Assembly: GCA_008921705.1 (NCBI GenBank)
Contig: VFFE01006671.1
Coordinates: 450,441-514,440, forward strand
DNA from: Burhinus oedicnemus
Lineage: Eukaryota > Chordata > Aves > Charadriiformes > Burhinidae
DNA length: 64,000 bases
Reading direction: 5' to 3'
Within the stretch, counting starts at the first letter, position 1; every line of letters begins with the position of its first letter. The notes beneath the pieces are model-generated. The model made no database searches and was not told the origin of the DNA. It worked only from the letters and a program-made list of their open reading frames with translations. Both the position numbers and the translations under genes were made by a program. Below, one piece after another: positions 43,201-55,200 of this stretch.

Positions 43201-46200
43201 AATCACATTAAGATTATTCTTAAAAGTAAGGAACTTTCTTGGCTGCTCCAGCATCTAAACTAGTTTGAGGACATTTAGTTAACCTATACAGTTTATCTCA
43301 GGGTTGGTAATTCCTGGGGAATTGTTGGAAGGAGGTCTTTTGTGCTGTTATTGTTAAAGGCAGTTAATGAAGGTAACCAGATCAACTACGCTAAACAATC
43401 TATTCTTCCTCTTGCCAAATGCAAAAATAATTTCTCCCTTTGCTGTTTACCTGCATCCCTGTTTCCTGTGCTGGTCACGTGGAAGAGGAACAAATATTAA
43501 ATTGTTTCTAGTCTTCTAAATGTCTGTTGATTAACATTTCTGCAGCATATCTGAGTTATTTCTAGGTTCAGGCTGCTCCTGCATTGTATAGTCTTCAAAG
43601 ACACTTCAATAAAATGCTATGTAAAAGCTATGTAAATAATATAAGAAATATCAAATGCATGATATTTTACTAGATTTATAGTTATTTTTCCTTGCGAGCA
43701 CTGTATTAAAAACTCAACAAATGATGGTGCTGGGAATAAGGAGCTTAAACTGAGTAACATCTTCCTCTCGATCTTCATCTGTAATTTTAAGGGGAACTTT
43801 CCTAGGGTCGTGAGATAATAGCTTTGTGTCATAATGAATTGTAGGCTCATAATCAAGTGTAGGCTCGAAGTGTTTGTTGTCAGGTAGCATTCAGAATTTA
43901 GATTCTCATTTTTCTACTTCATTAAGTGGTCCTAAAATGTGTCTTTCTTCACTAGATTAGCATTGCTTTTTGTGTTAAACTGTCAGTTGTTTTATCAAAA
44001 TACAAATTAGTAAAGACATAGCTTGTGTATTAAAAAAAAGTAGTTGTTATTTTGTGATGATTATATATGCAGTGTCTTCAGAATAATTATTTCTTACTGC
44101 AGTTTTTAAACAAGCATGCAACTGTCAGTTGTCAGCTTAGTGAAGCCCTGCAGAAACAAGAAGAGGTACATGGATAATGTAACTTACCACTTTTTCTATA
44201 GTTTATAATAAACACTTGAGCTGTGAGGAGTGCAAATGTTTTTCCTGAGGTGTAGTTGGCACTGCTAATCTTTCTTTTAAAATGCTGACAGCTAGTGAGT
44301 TACAGAGTGAGTTGGTATGTGTTGAAAAGAAAACAAGTGACAGCAGTCTGAGTGAAACTGTCTGCTGTGAGAAGAAGCAGCAAAGAGGAGGATAAATCAG
44401 TATTATTAACTCAAAGCATTAAAAATCCTCAGGACTAAGAACTGATAAGGTAAGAAAGGAAGTGTGTATGTTTTCTGAATTTTCAGGTTGAACAGTTTGT
44501 GGGATCAGGTTTTTTACTGGCAATCGTGGCAGCTAGAAACATAATGGGGAAAAAATAAAAGAAAATCAGCATTCAGACTTTCTCAAGAACTTTAATAACT
44601 GACTTTAAACATAAGCATTAAATATTGTGAAACTAAAAATGTGAGCACTGGAAATAGGATTAATGACTTGCTCCCACACCACACACTGAATTCCACAGCT
44701 GCCACCCAAATAGTCTCTGTTCTTCTCACCACACTGCAGTTTCAGCTCTTTTTTTTCTCAGCTCGTTTTGTCCCTTGGGTAAAAGAGTCAGAAGGAATGG
44801 GAGAGTAGTAATTTAACTCTGTGAGAAAGACTTTTGGGGAAATTGAGTTGGCAAGACTTGCTAAATTCATGTGTCATAGTCTTAGGTAAGGAGAGGAGTG
44901 CAGAAGATTGGAAAAGCTGGATCTGCAAGGTAGGACTGGGGAATTCAGCAGTGCTTTTCTATGCATCTGAAGTACATGTTCTGTTGCACTTCACTTGTGG
45001 TTGGTTTTGGAGCTTACTTGTTTGCAGTAACAAAAAAGTCCTTGGTGGCTGCTACATGCTGTGAAAGCTGTCAGCAATGTTCTTGTAGAGCCTCTCTCTT
45101 GCAGGATGAGCTTTGCATGCTTCTGTTTCCAGTCAGCATTGTGGGGTTTTGCCCATCTCCAGAAATCTTTTAACAAGGTGCTGTTCCCCTTTCCCAGATC
45201 ATTATCATCTCTAAGCTTTTCAGTTAAGCTATATAAAGGATGACTTTCTCAGGCTGTGGTTAATGTCATAAGTCATGAGGAGGCCATGCTTTTGAAACAG
45301 GGAGATTGCCTAAATAGGGAAGTAGCTTCTGTCAGTAAGTCAGACGCTACCTGAGCTTAGGTGGCCTTCTGCGGCACTGCCAACTTCCATGGAATCTTTT
45401 ATCAGTGTACAGATAATAGTCTATTTTCAATCCTAAGTGCACAAACACAGGGTTTGATACTAGAATTTGCATAGAAAAAAATCTTGTGCCTGTTCTATAG
45501 AGAAGTCCCTTTATTCTTCAGTGTAGCCTACTTTTTTACTTAGGAGACATTTGTTAAGTATTTGACATCACTGGATGCAGAAATTGGCTATTCAGCAAAA
45601 GAACAGTCACACTGGGTCACGTTAAAGGTTCATCCAGCCTACTATCCATTCTCAGCAGTGGTGAAAATCAGATGCCTAGAGAACAGTAAAAACAGAGCAA
45701 GCGTATGTGATACTTTGTGTGTATACTTACCAAACCTCCAGCTCTTTCCATTTTGGAAACTTCCTCAGGCAGCTGTGGTTCTCTGTGTATGCAATAAACC
45801 TCAGTGGACTTCTTTTCCATGAAATTCTACAGTCTCCCCTCTACCTCATATAAACTTCTAACATCTTAAACATCCATTGGCAAAGAGTTGCCATAGCAAC
45901 TACCCATTGCACAAATAATTCCTTTTGCTTGTTTTGTATTTGGCCTTTACTATCTTTATTTGATTCCCTCCGGCTCTTATAATGAAAACTTGGTGAATAT
46001 TTAATCCCTAGTCATTCATTTCACACCACTCCTGACTTTCTAGACCTTTATCATATCCTCTTGGAGTTATCTCTTTACCAGGCTGAAGAGTCCTTGCTTA
46101 CTTGGTCCTTTCTGATACAGAGTCTATTCCATACCATTATGCATCCCCGTTGCTCTTCTCAGAACTTTTTACAGTCCTGGGTCCTGTATCTTTTTTTGAC

Positions 46201-49200
46201 ATGAGGAAACCAGAACATGGTAGTTAAGATGTGGCCATATAGTAGATTTACGTGCCTGCATAAGTTTCTTTCCCAGGAATTCCCAAAATTTTATTTGCTT
46301 TCTTGACCTCCTGTAAGCATTAAACCCCCATGAGGAATCTGTCATTAACCCCAAGATTGCTCTCCAAGTGGTTATGGTTGGTTTAAAGGCTGGGATTTAT
46401 ACATGAGGGTATGACTGTTCTGTGGTTTTCCACATGCATCATTTTATGTTTATCTGCATTTAAATTTCATCTGCTATTTTATTACCAGTTGACTACAAAT
46501 CCTTTTTCTGCTCTTTAGTCAGCCTTCATCTTTACTGCTTTGAATATCTTAGTGTCATCAGCAAACTATTCCATATCACTGCTGCCGCCCGCTTTACCAT
46601 GTTGTTTATGGACAGGTTGAACGCAGCTGATCCCAGCACAGAACCCTGTGGAACTCCACTGGTCACCTTCCATCATTGTGGGAACTGCTGATTTACTCTG
46701 TTTTCCACCATCTAATCATTTATGTATACCAGGATATTCTCCCTTACAGCATGACTGCTTAGTTTCACTAGGATTTTGGTGAGTGACTTTGTCAAAAGTC
46801 TCCTGGAAAGCCACATGGGGATTATCAGATGGTTCTCTTTTACGCATGTTTGTTGATCCCATAAAAGAACTCAAGAATTGGGTAAGTCTTAAAGCTGATT
46901 GCATTTATCCGACTGTCCACTCATTTTGTTTTTCTTTTTTTATGATTTCTTCTAATTTATCTGATATAGACACCAAGCTTGAATCTCATTTGGATCTTTT
47001 TCTAGTAATAGACTCAACATTTGTTACTCTTGCAGTCCTTAGGCATCAAGGCAGTTTTGAGAGGTTGCACATCACTGTTAGTAATTCAGCTATTTAATTA
47101 ATTAGTTCTTTTAGAACTGTTGGATGATTATCCAGTCCTGGTGATTTGTTACTGTTTGTTTTGTCAGTTAGCTCCTTAAAATTGTTTGCAATCGCTTCAG
47201 TTTTGGACAGATCCTCTGATGAGCCTTCCCCAGAGAAGGCTATAGCATTGAGATCTCCCCAGTTGCTTTCACAGTGGGCATGAATCAATGCAAAAAAACT
47301 CATTTAGCTTCTCTGCAATGACATTTTTTTCTCTGAATGCTCCTGTTTTATCCTGATCGTCAACCAGATCTGCAGATTCTGGCAAACTTCCTGGTCCTGA
47401 TATGTTTGAAAAGATTTGTTATTATTTTTGCATCTCTTGCATCAGCTAGTAGAACTGTATTAATTTACAATTATAATTTGCATACTACTTTACCTGTTTG
47501 ATTTAACAGAAAGTTTGTTTAAGTTTGTCAGAAACAATTTATTAAATGAAGAGTAGGCTGATGTTGCCTTGTCATCCTCTATAAGGAGATGTCTGGATTT
47601 ATCGGGTTCACTGCCCAGCTTTCTTCCCAAATGCATCTACCAGGTAGTGGGTCCTAAATCAGTTTTTAGTCTTCTGTGAGCTAGCAGGCTTGTGAGACTT
47701 TTCCTGTCTCTGTCCAAGGAAGAGACTCATTTTTAGGGCTGTTGAATGTCCTTTTTGCTCTTAGGATTGCTGCTGTGGGGAATACTGTCACGTATAAATG
47801 CAGAGAATTTCTCTGCTTTGTTTCTGGCTTTATTTATTAGGTAAAGGCTTATCTGCATGCAGTGACTGGCCTTCCTGGCTGTTTTTTTGGTAGGCTTATG
47901 GAGAATTCTGTGATGAGCTCCCAGGAACTCACTATCTGTCTAAGTCAGTCTTACAAGTCATGTAATACTCCAAAGCAACCACAGGCTCTAAACAAAGTCT
48001 AATGTTGCAGCTATGTTTAGTTCAGATATACATGTTTGCCTCTTAAATACTTTGAGAGTATTATAGATACTCTGGTCAGTGGAATCATAGTCTTATGAGA
48101 TACCGAAGATTTTTATTATTATTATTTTTACTGGGGTTTGGGGTGGTGGTGTGTTTCTGTATCCGTAGCTTGCCTCTAAAGAAATGGTCATCAGTGCTGA
48201 CAGAAGTGTTCTTTGTGTTTCGGTTACTCACTTTACCCCTCTGTGCCATCCCTCATTTGGGCTGAGGACAGCTGTTTATGTGACTGTGCAATGCATCAGG
48301 TCACAGAACTGATCCAGCTTCCAATAACGTTAAAACTGAAAAAAAGAATGGCAGTCCTTTGCTGGGTTATCACCTGCGTTGCTTTCCAGTCCAGTTTGTT
48401 GAACAGCCACAGAAATAGTTCCCTGTTCACAAATACTGAGGAAACAATATGGGAGAGGAACCAAACTGTGAATGGAGAGGGGGTGCTGTTTATGGCACCA
48501 CTTCCGCTGAAATGCTTGTCAAGGTAACCCTAAGAAGAACTTAAGTAGATCATGTGGTTCTTTTCTCCTACATTTCCAAATACACATTTGCAGTTGTTTC
48601 ATTCCTCCTCCTTCTAGACCAACAGTATAATTGTGCCTTGGACAATTAAAAAAAGCTATGAAGGGGATATAGTAATTCACAGTTAAAGAACCAAAATATA
48701 AGATTTTGCTGCTGTGTTTTGTGTGTGCACATGCATATTCATAACTGATCATTCATTGTCTCTGGATTAACTTTTTTTTCAAGATGGAGGTATCCATTTT
48801 AGGATAAATTTTCTGACAACTCTGAAGGAATTTCCCTGCTGATAAATCTGAATAACCACAGAAGGTCACCCTTTCCCTACAATATGATTTCTGACAGTAT
48901 GCTGAGCTGTTAGTGTATTTGCATCTTCCTAATACTTTGGTTGTGATTTTTCTTTGTGTCTGAAAGAAAAGGCAAGAGTGGTAAGGAATGTGCAGAATAT
49001 GTGATATGTACTCAGGAACATAGAGCTCAAAGTGTCGTCAACCCGCCTTCATTGGCATATATCATATAGAAACCTGCTGTTCTGGTGTATCAAAAGATAC
49101 AAGAGAGTGGATGTAATTACTAGATAGGTAAATGTTAGAATATCAAATACAAATAATAAGAAGGTGTTACTGCTTGGTGTGACAGAAACTGTCACTAAAA

Positions 49201-52200
49201 TATTTTGCCTTATTTTTTGGTATTCATTTTTACAAAAGATGCTGAAAGCTTGGGAACAGCTCTGAAAAGAGCTAAAAGAATGATTAGAGTTAAAAAAAAC
49301 AACCCAAGATTAAGCAAATTCATTTATCAATGACAAAGGTCAGACCATTAGCAAGTTGCCTATTAATAGAATCTGTACATGGAAGACATTTCTGTTAGTA
49401 GACCATGCTTTAATCTAGGAAAAAAGAGATAGGAGGAAATAGTGGCTGGATCTGTACAAATTTGAACGGGTAGTAAGAATAAAGATTTTAACCAGGGAGA
49501 TCAGTAATCATTGGAGCAATGGGTATATGGTTTTCAACTTTTTTTTCAATTCATGATTTCTGAAATGGTTTTTGTGAGAGAGTGTACTCTACTTTTCATC
49601 AAATGTTGTTTTGGTGACAATGTGCTTGTTTTTCTTCGTTACCTTTTCCCAGATCTCCAGATGTCCACAAAGAAACCTAAGAATGTGAGTTCTTCATTGC
49701 CAAATGAACCCTTTTCTGAAAAGTTTACCTAGACAGATCAGGTTTTTGTGTGTAGAAATTATTGAGTAGGGTCCTGTGGCGTGTGATACACAGAAATATA
49801 AACACATTCTTCTAATTGGCCTCTCCTTCTCCTCAAATGCATTCCTATTTGTAGGGGAAGGTGGTTCCCTCTTTACTGACAAAGTACTCCCTGCTATCAC
49901 TGTGGCAAAGCTTCTCCTTTCTGCTCCTTATTTCAGGTTCCTCAGTCAAGAACTTCTTAAGTTGCTTTTGATACTTCCAGGGTATTCTCCCCCTCCCCCA
50001 CCCCCTCCTTTTTTCTTCCTTAAATCGAGTTTCATTTTGGGTCAGTTGTTATTTCTGGGTTTGACCAGGAATTTTCACAGCCAGAATGTCGCTTCAAGAT
50101 GAATCCTTACTGTGTTTGGAAGAGATTAGCTCCAGGATAGCATAACTACTGTTATTTTTGTCTATAGGTAGACTATCAGATCCTGCAAATAAAAGTCTTT
50201 ACATTTTCTTTCCAAGGCACATAATAAAGCAGAAATACAAACTTGGAAATGAAGTGTGAATTAGATTTGAATGAGCCCTAGAAGCAGTTCGTAGTGCTGG
50301 GTAGGTGGTAGAATTTTGACTACCTCCATTGAAGTTTGTGTAACATGGAAAGCATGTTTCATTTACAGCTGGAGATTCGATAGGAACCCAGCTGCTGGCA
50401 TCTGAATTTTTTTTTCATACTACCCCTCCCCTTCTGAGGGCCCAGACACCAAACAGACTAACAACAGGTACTTGGCCAGTGTGTACAAACTCTAGAATGG
50501 ACTCCCCTCCCTTATTTGTCTCATTTTAATTAGAAATTACTGACCTAATTGGTTTTCCTTTCCTACTGATAAGTAAACCTGTACTATTTGTACCTCTGTT
50601 CATAGAGTCATAGAATGGTTAGAGTTGGAAGGGACCTTAAAGATCATCTAGTTCCAACCCCACTGCCATGGCCAGGGACACCTTCCACTAGACCAAGTTG
50701 CTCAAAGCCCCATCCAGCCTGGCCTTGAACACTTCCAGGGATGGGGCAGCCACAACTTCCCTGGGCAACATGTGCCAGTGTCTCACCACCCTCAGAGTAT
50801 AGAATTTCTTCCTAATATATAATCTAAATGCACCCTCTTCCAGTTTAAAACCATTACCCCTCGTCTTACCAGACGTCCCTCCCCATCTTTCCTGTAGGCC
50901 CCCTTTAAGTACTGGAAGGCTGCTATAAGGTCTCCCTGGAGCCTCCTCCAGACTGAACAATCCCAACTTTCTCAGCCTGTCTTCAAAGGAGAGGTGCTCC
51001 AGCCCTCTGATCATCCTCATGGCCCTCCTCTGGACTCGCTCCAACAGGTCTGTGTCCTTTTTATGTTGGGGGCTCCAGAGCAGGGTGCAGTATTCCAGGT
51101 GGGGTCTCACAAGAGCGAAATAGGAGGGACAGAATCATCTCCCTCCACCTGCTGGCCACGCTTCTTTTGAGGCAGCCCAGGATGTGGTTGGCTTTCTGCG
51201 CTGCAAGCAGATTGCTGGCCCATGTTGAGCTTCTCATCTCCCAACACTCCCAAGTCCTTCTCTCAGGGTTGCTCTCAGTCCACTCTGTGCCTAGCCTGTG
51301 TTTGTGCTTGGGATTGCCCTGATCCATGTGCACTTGACCTTGTTGAATTTCATGAGGTTTGCATGGGCCCACCTCTCAAGCCTGTCCTGGTCCCTCTGGA
51401 TGGACCACACAGCTTGGTGTCATTGGCAAACTTGCTGAGGGTGCACTGAATCCCACTGTCCATGTCACCAGCAAAGATGTTAAACAGCACAGGTCCCAGT
51501 ACTGACCCCCGAGAAACGCCACTTGTCACTAGTCGCGCCTTGGACATTGAGCTGTTGACCGCAACTCTTTGAGTGCAGCCATCCAGCCAATTCCTTATCC
51601 ACTGAGTGGTCCATTTGTCAAATCCATGTCTGTCCAATTTAGAGACAAGGATGTCTTGTGGGACAGTGTCAAATGCTTTGCACAAGTCCAGGTAGGTGGT
51701 GTCAGTGGCTCTTCCGTTATCCACCAATGCTGTAACACCGTTGTAACACAATTTGCCTTAGTGAAGCCATGTTAGCTGTCACCGATCACCTCCTTATTTT
51801 CCATGTGCCTTAGCCTTAGTTTCCAAGAGGATCTGCTCCACAGTCTTGCTGGGCGCAGAAGTGAGACTGAATGGCCTGTAGTTCCCCAGATCTTCCTTTT
51901 TTTCCTTTTTAAAAATCAGGGTTATGTTTCCCCTTATCCAGACAGTGGGAACTTCACCGGAACTTCATCATGCTTTACGCTGAAAGGCAGGTACACTTTA
52001 ATTGCCAAGATAAACTGCCGTCAAGTTCTGTGACTCAGCAAATACATTGGGTACCTTTGGTACTGGGCCAGTGCAAGGAATAGATTTTTAGAAGTAAATA
52101 AGCAAAGAATGTTTCATATCACTGATCAAATGTATATGTTCCAGTTGTCAGAAAAATAAGATGTAAATGCTGATGGAGCATGTGGTGCTATTACTGCTTT

Positions 52201-55200
52201 AAAAACAAAAATGTCACAGTTCCTTCACAGATTGGAAGCAAAGAAAAAAATTAATTCTCCTTCTCAAGCTTTTCTTGTTATGTTTCTTCAAATTTGTTTG
52301 TATAAGTGAAGCTGTGTGGTCTCATATATAACCTTCCAGTCAGGTTTGGGTACTCTTTGAACACCATGTCTCACATGAATGCCCCGTTATAAAAAGATGA
52401 AATAACTGAGTGTAATTCTTATCCTTAATCTGTCTTTTGTGCCATACATGTTAAAACCTCCATATGATATATATTAATCTGATAGATGTAATGTTTCTCT
52501 AAGTGTGCAAGAATGTCTGAAATTCCATATGCAGTTAATACTCCAAACATTTGGAGATGCATAATAATCTCATTTATTATACTGATTTTTTTGTTATGTA
52601 CAGAAAGGCCTATGGGCCTTGTACAGGTTTAGTCTTGCAAGCAGTTTCAAAATGTCATTCATCTTTACATGTATTTCTTTACACAGCAATTCTAAGCTGG
52701 TGTTTCTTACTCTTGCAGTGCTTACCCTATGAGCGTTTAAAAAAAATATAGCCAAAAATAATGCAAACCCTTGAGTATTATACTACTCAGGAGAAGTTGT
52801 ACCAGCTTTTTTCTTTGACTCTTCTAGTTAAATTTTCACTGGAAGATAATGAAACTTCAGTAATATGCTATTAAAACCGGATGTGCTTAGCTAAAAAGAA
52901 GTATTTTATAAGTTTGTTTTGCTAGCCTGTAGGTGGAAAGCACAGTTGAGATCACACTTCTCAAAATATCAGTTGATTGCTGTACAGTACCTGTTTGTCT
53001 GTTTTCTGATTGGGTAGAGCTGTTGCTGGGCTGATACTGTTTTGACCAAAATTAGAAAGTCAATATAAACGAGTCAAACTAGACTGCCTGCTTTTTTCAG
53101 TTCTCTCTTCTGATTCATCAGTTGTTTATTTCCAATTCTTACAGCCTTTGTGAATTGGGGGTTGTGGCAGCAAAGGTGAAAGCTCTTAGTGGTTAGTCAT
53201 AAATGTTCATAAAAATTTGACTTGATGACATTTAGATGCTAGCAAAAATATGATGCCTAGTTAAAAAAAAAGTGGAAGTGGGTCCTACAGAGATATCATG
53301 TTAAATACACGGATACGAGAACCTATTCCTCACTTAGGAGACTGCCTGCTTATATTCAGGGATAGCATTCATCTTCTTGACCCTAAGAGGATGTTACTGC
53401 CAATGTCTTGTGGCACAGGCTTAAGACCTGAGACTTACTGATGAAGGCACATGTGAAAGAAGGATTCGCTGCTTATGTACACTTTTTTTCTTCAGTATTA
53501 GTAGGTATACTTTAACAAGTGGGAATGTGCCTGGTTAACTTATGCTAGTAATACCAGGGAGGATTAGAATATCTGTGAATATAACTATTATATTTGAAGA
53601 AAAACAGCATGTAAATTGTTTAGCAAAATTCTACGTTAATGCAAGTACAGCAGTTTAGCAGCTAAGAGTAGATGGCTGTGCTGTACTTGAAGAAATGCCG
53701 TTACTTTACCTGTACTGTTAGGATAAAGCTATGGACTTTTCTTTTTGGAAATGAGTAGGTTTTGATGCAAGTGGCAGAGGCAAATGTTTCAATTAGTTTA
53801 TACTTTGGTTAGTTCAGACTTTCAGAATTTATTTTTTCCTTCTTCCATGCAGGTGGATAAGAAAAAGATGGGGATGTTGTTGAGTGCCATTCAGTTAGGA
53901 TCCACTAGTCTTGCAAAAAAAAAAGGCTATTTCTCAGTATGTCCAAAGTGAAGCAACAAGAGATGTAATTCTATATCCCAGTGAACGGCAGGGATAGAAA
54001 ATGCTTTGAGAGAGCAATTTGGTTTAATTATAAGATGTCAATATACCGTATAAAAATAGAAAGTAGGTTTCATTTAGCAATGATAAGAATAAAAGGGTAG
54101 CAAGAAAACATAAAATCAAAATCAGAAAAAAACAAAGCACAAAATGAGATGCAACTAGAAAGGGACATAAAAAGAAAGAAAACTTTCTGTAGTACATTAA
54201 TAGTGAGAAGGCAATAAGGAAATAATTGCTGCAGTGTTCAGAAGAAGATGAGAATTATTGACAGATGCCACTGTGAATAATGAAGTGTGGAATGCCTTTA
54301 CTTGCTTCTTTTTCTGAAAGGGTTAAGTATGATCAAATGATTAATCTCTACTTCAGCCTGAGTTCTTTTATCACTAAAAAATGAGCTGGAGCATATTTGA
54401 ATGTCTTCAAACCAGCTAGGCCTGATGAAATTTACCCTTTGGTGTTTACAAAAGGACAGAAAGGGGTGATGTCACTGGGATTCTTGAAAAGTTATGTAGG
54501 ATGGCAAGGGTGTAGGGCACCTGTCTTTAAAAGGAGAAAGAGGAGGAATTGTGGAATAACAGACTGGTCAGTGTAGATTACATTTCTGGTTAAAAATCTG
54601 GAACAAATAATTTGGCTATCTATAAGCAGTTGGACGTAACAGGGAAATGAGTAAGAGCTAACATGGATTTAACAGTAACAAATCAAGGGGAAGTTGTTTA
54701 ATCTCTACAATGGGTAACAGTCCTAGAGAAGAAGAGAAGGTGGTGGTCCCTCACCATCACAACTGACATTTGCTTACTTGAAAGATTAGTAAGCTGTGGC
54801 CCATATGATTATTCTATTCATATAAAGTGCTGTTTTAAGATGTTTTAAGATTACTGTGGGCTTGGTAAAAATAGATGACCCATTAGTAATTACGCCAGTG
54901 CTATACTAGTTCTATCAGATGTTTTTAATTTCTTCTGTGACTGGTGTTATGAAAAATAGCAGCATAAAAATTATTTCTAGTTGCTGTATTTGGCATTCCT
55001 TCAGTTGTTCTGGACCTGCTATTAACTGAATTGTGAAACAAATTAAGTATTATCTTCTTTTTAAGCAGCTAATAGCTTCTGATGTTTTCCATGTAATATG
55101 GTTTATTTATTTTATTGCAGGATTTGGTTATCCGTATCATCTTCATTCTTGGTAATTTAACAGAAAAGAATAACCAGGCCCGTGAGCAATTTTTTAAAGA

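Larger units (their letters stand above)
42364..55120 (+). other. ARMC2: ARMC2 intron 12 (12.8 kb), rich in LINE relics
   Basis: It contains an old antisense CR1/L3-like relic (45595-47470), an old sense fragment (49310-49530), a younger antisense CR1 (50603-51975), and an old sense relic (54290-54800). A candidate cassette exon sits at 44103-44165. Other parts show nothing recognised. Confidence 0.85.

Noticed and set aside
50688..51751. Long minus-strand frames as a host gene
   Set aside because: They are pieces of CR1 ORF2 (reverse transcriptase and C-terminal region), recognised by the [14 protein letters not shown] and PHLEYC blocks.
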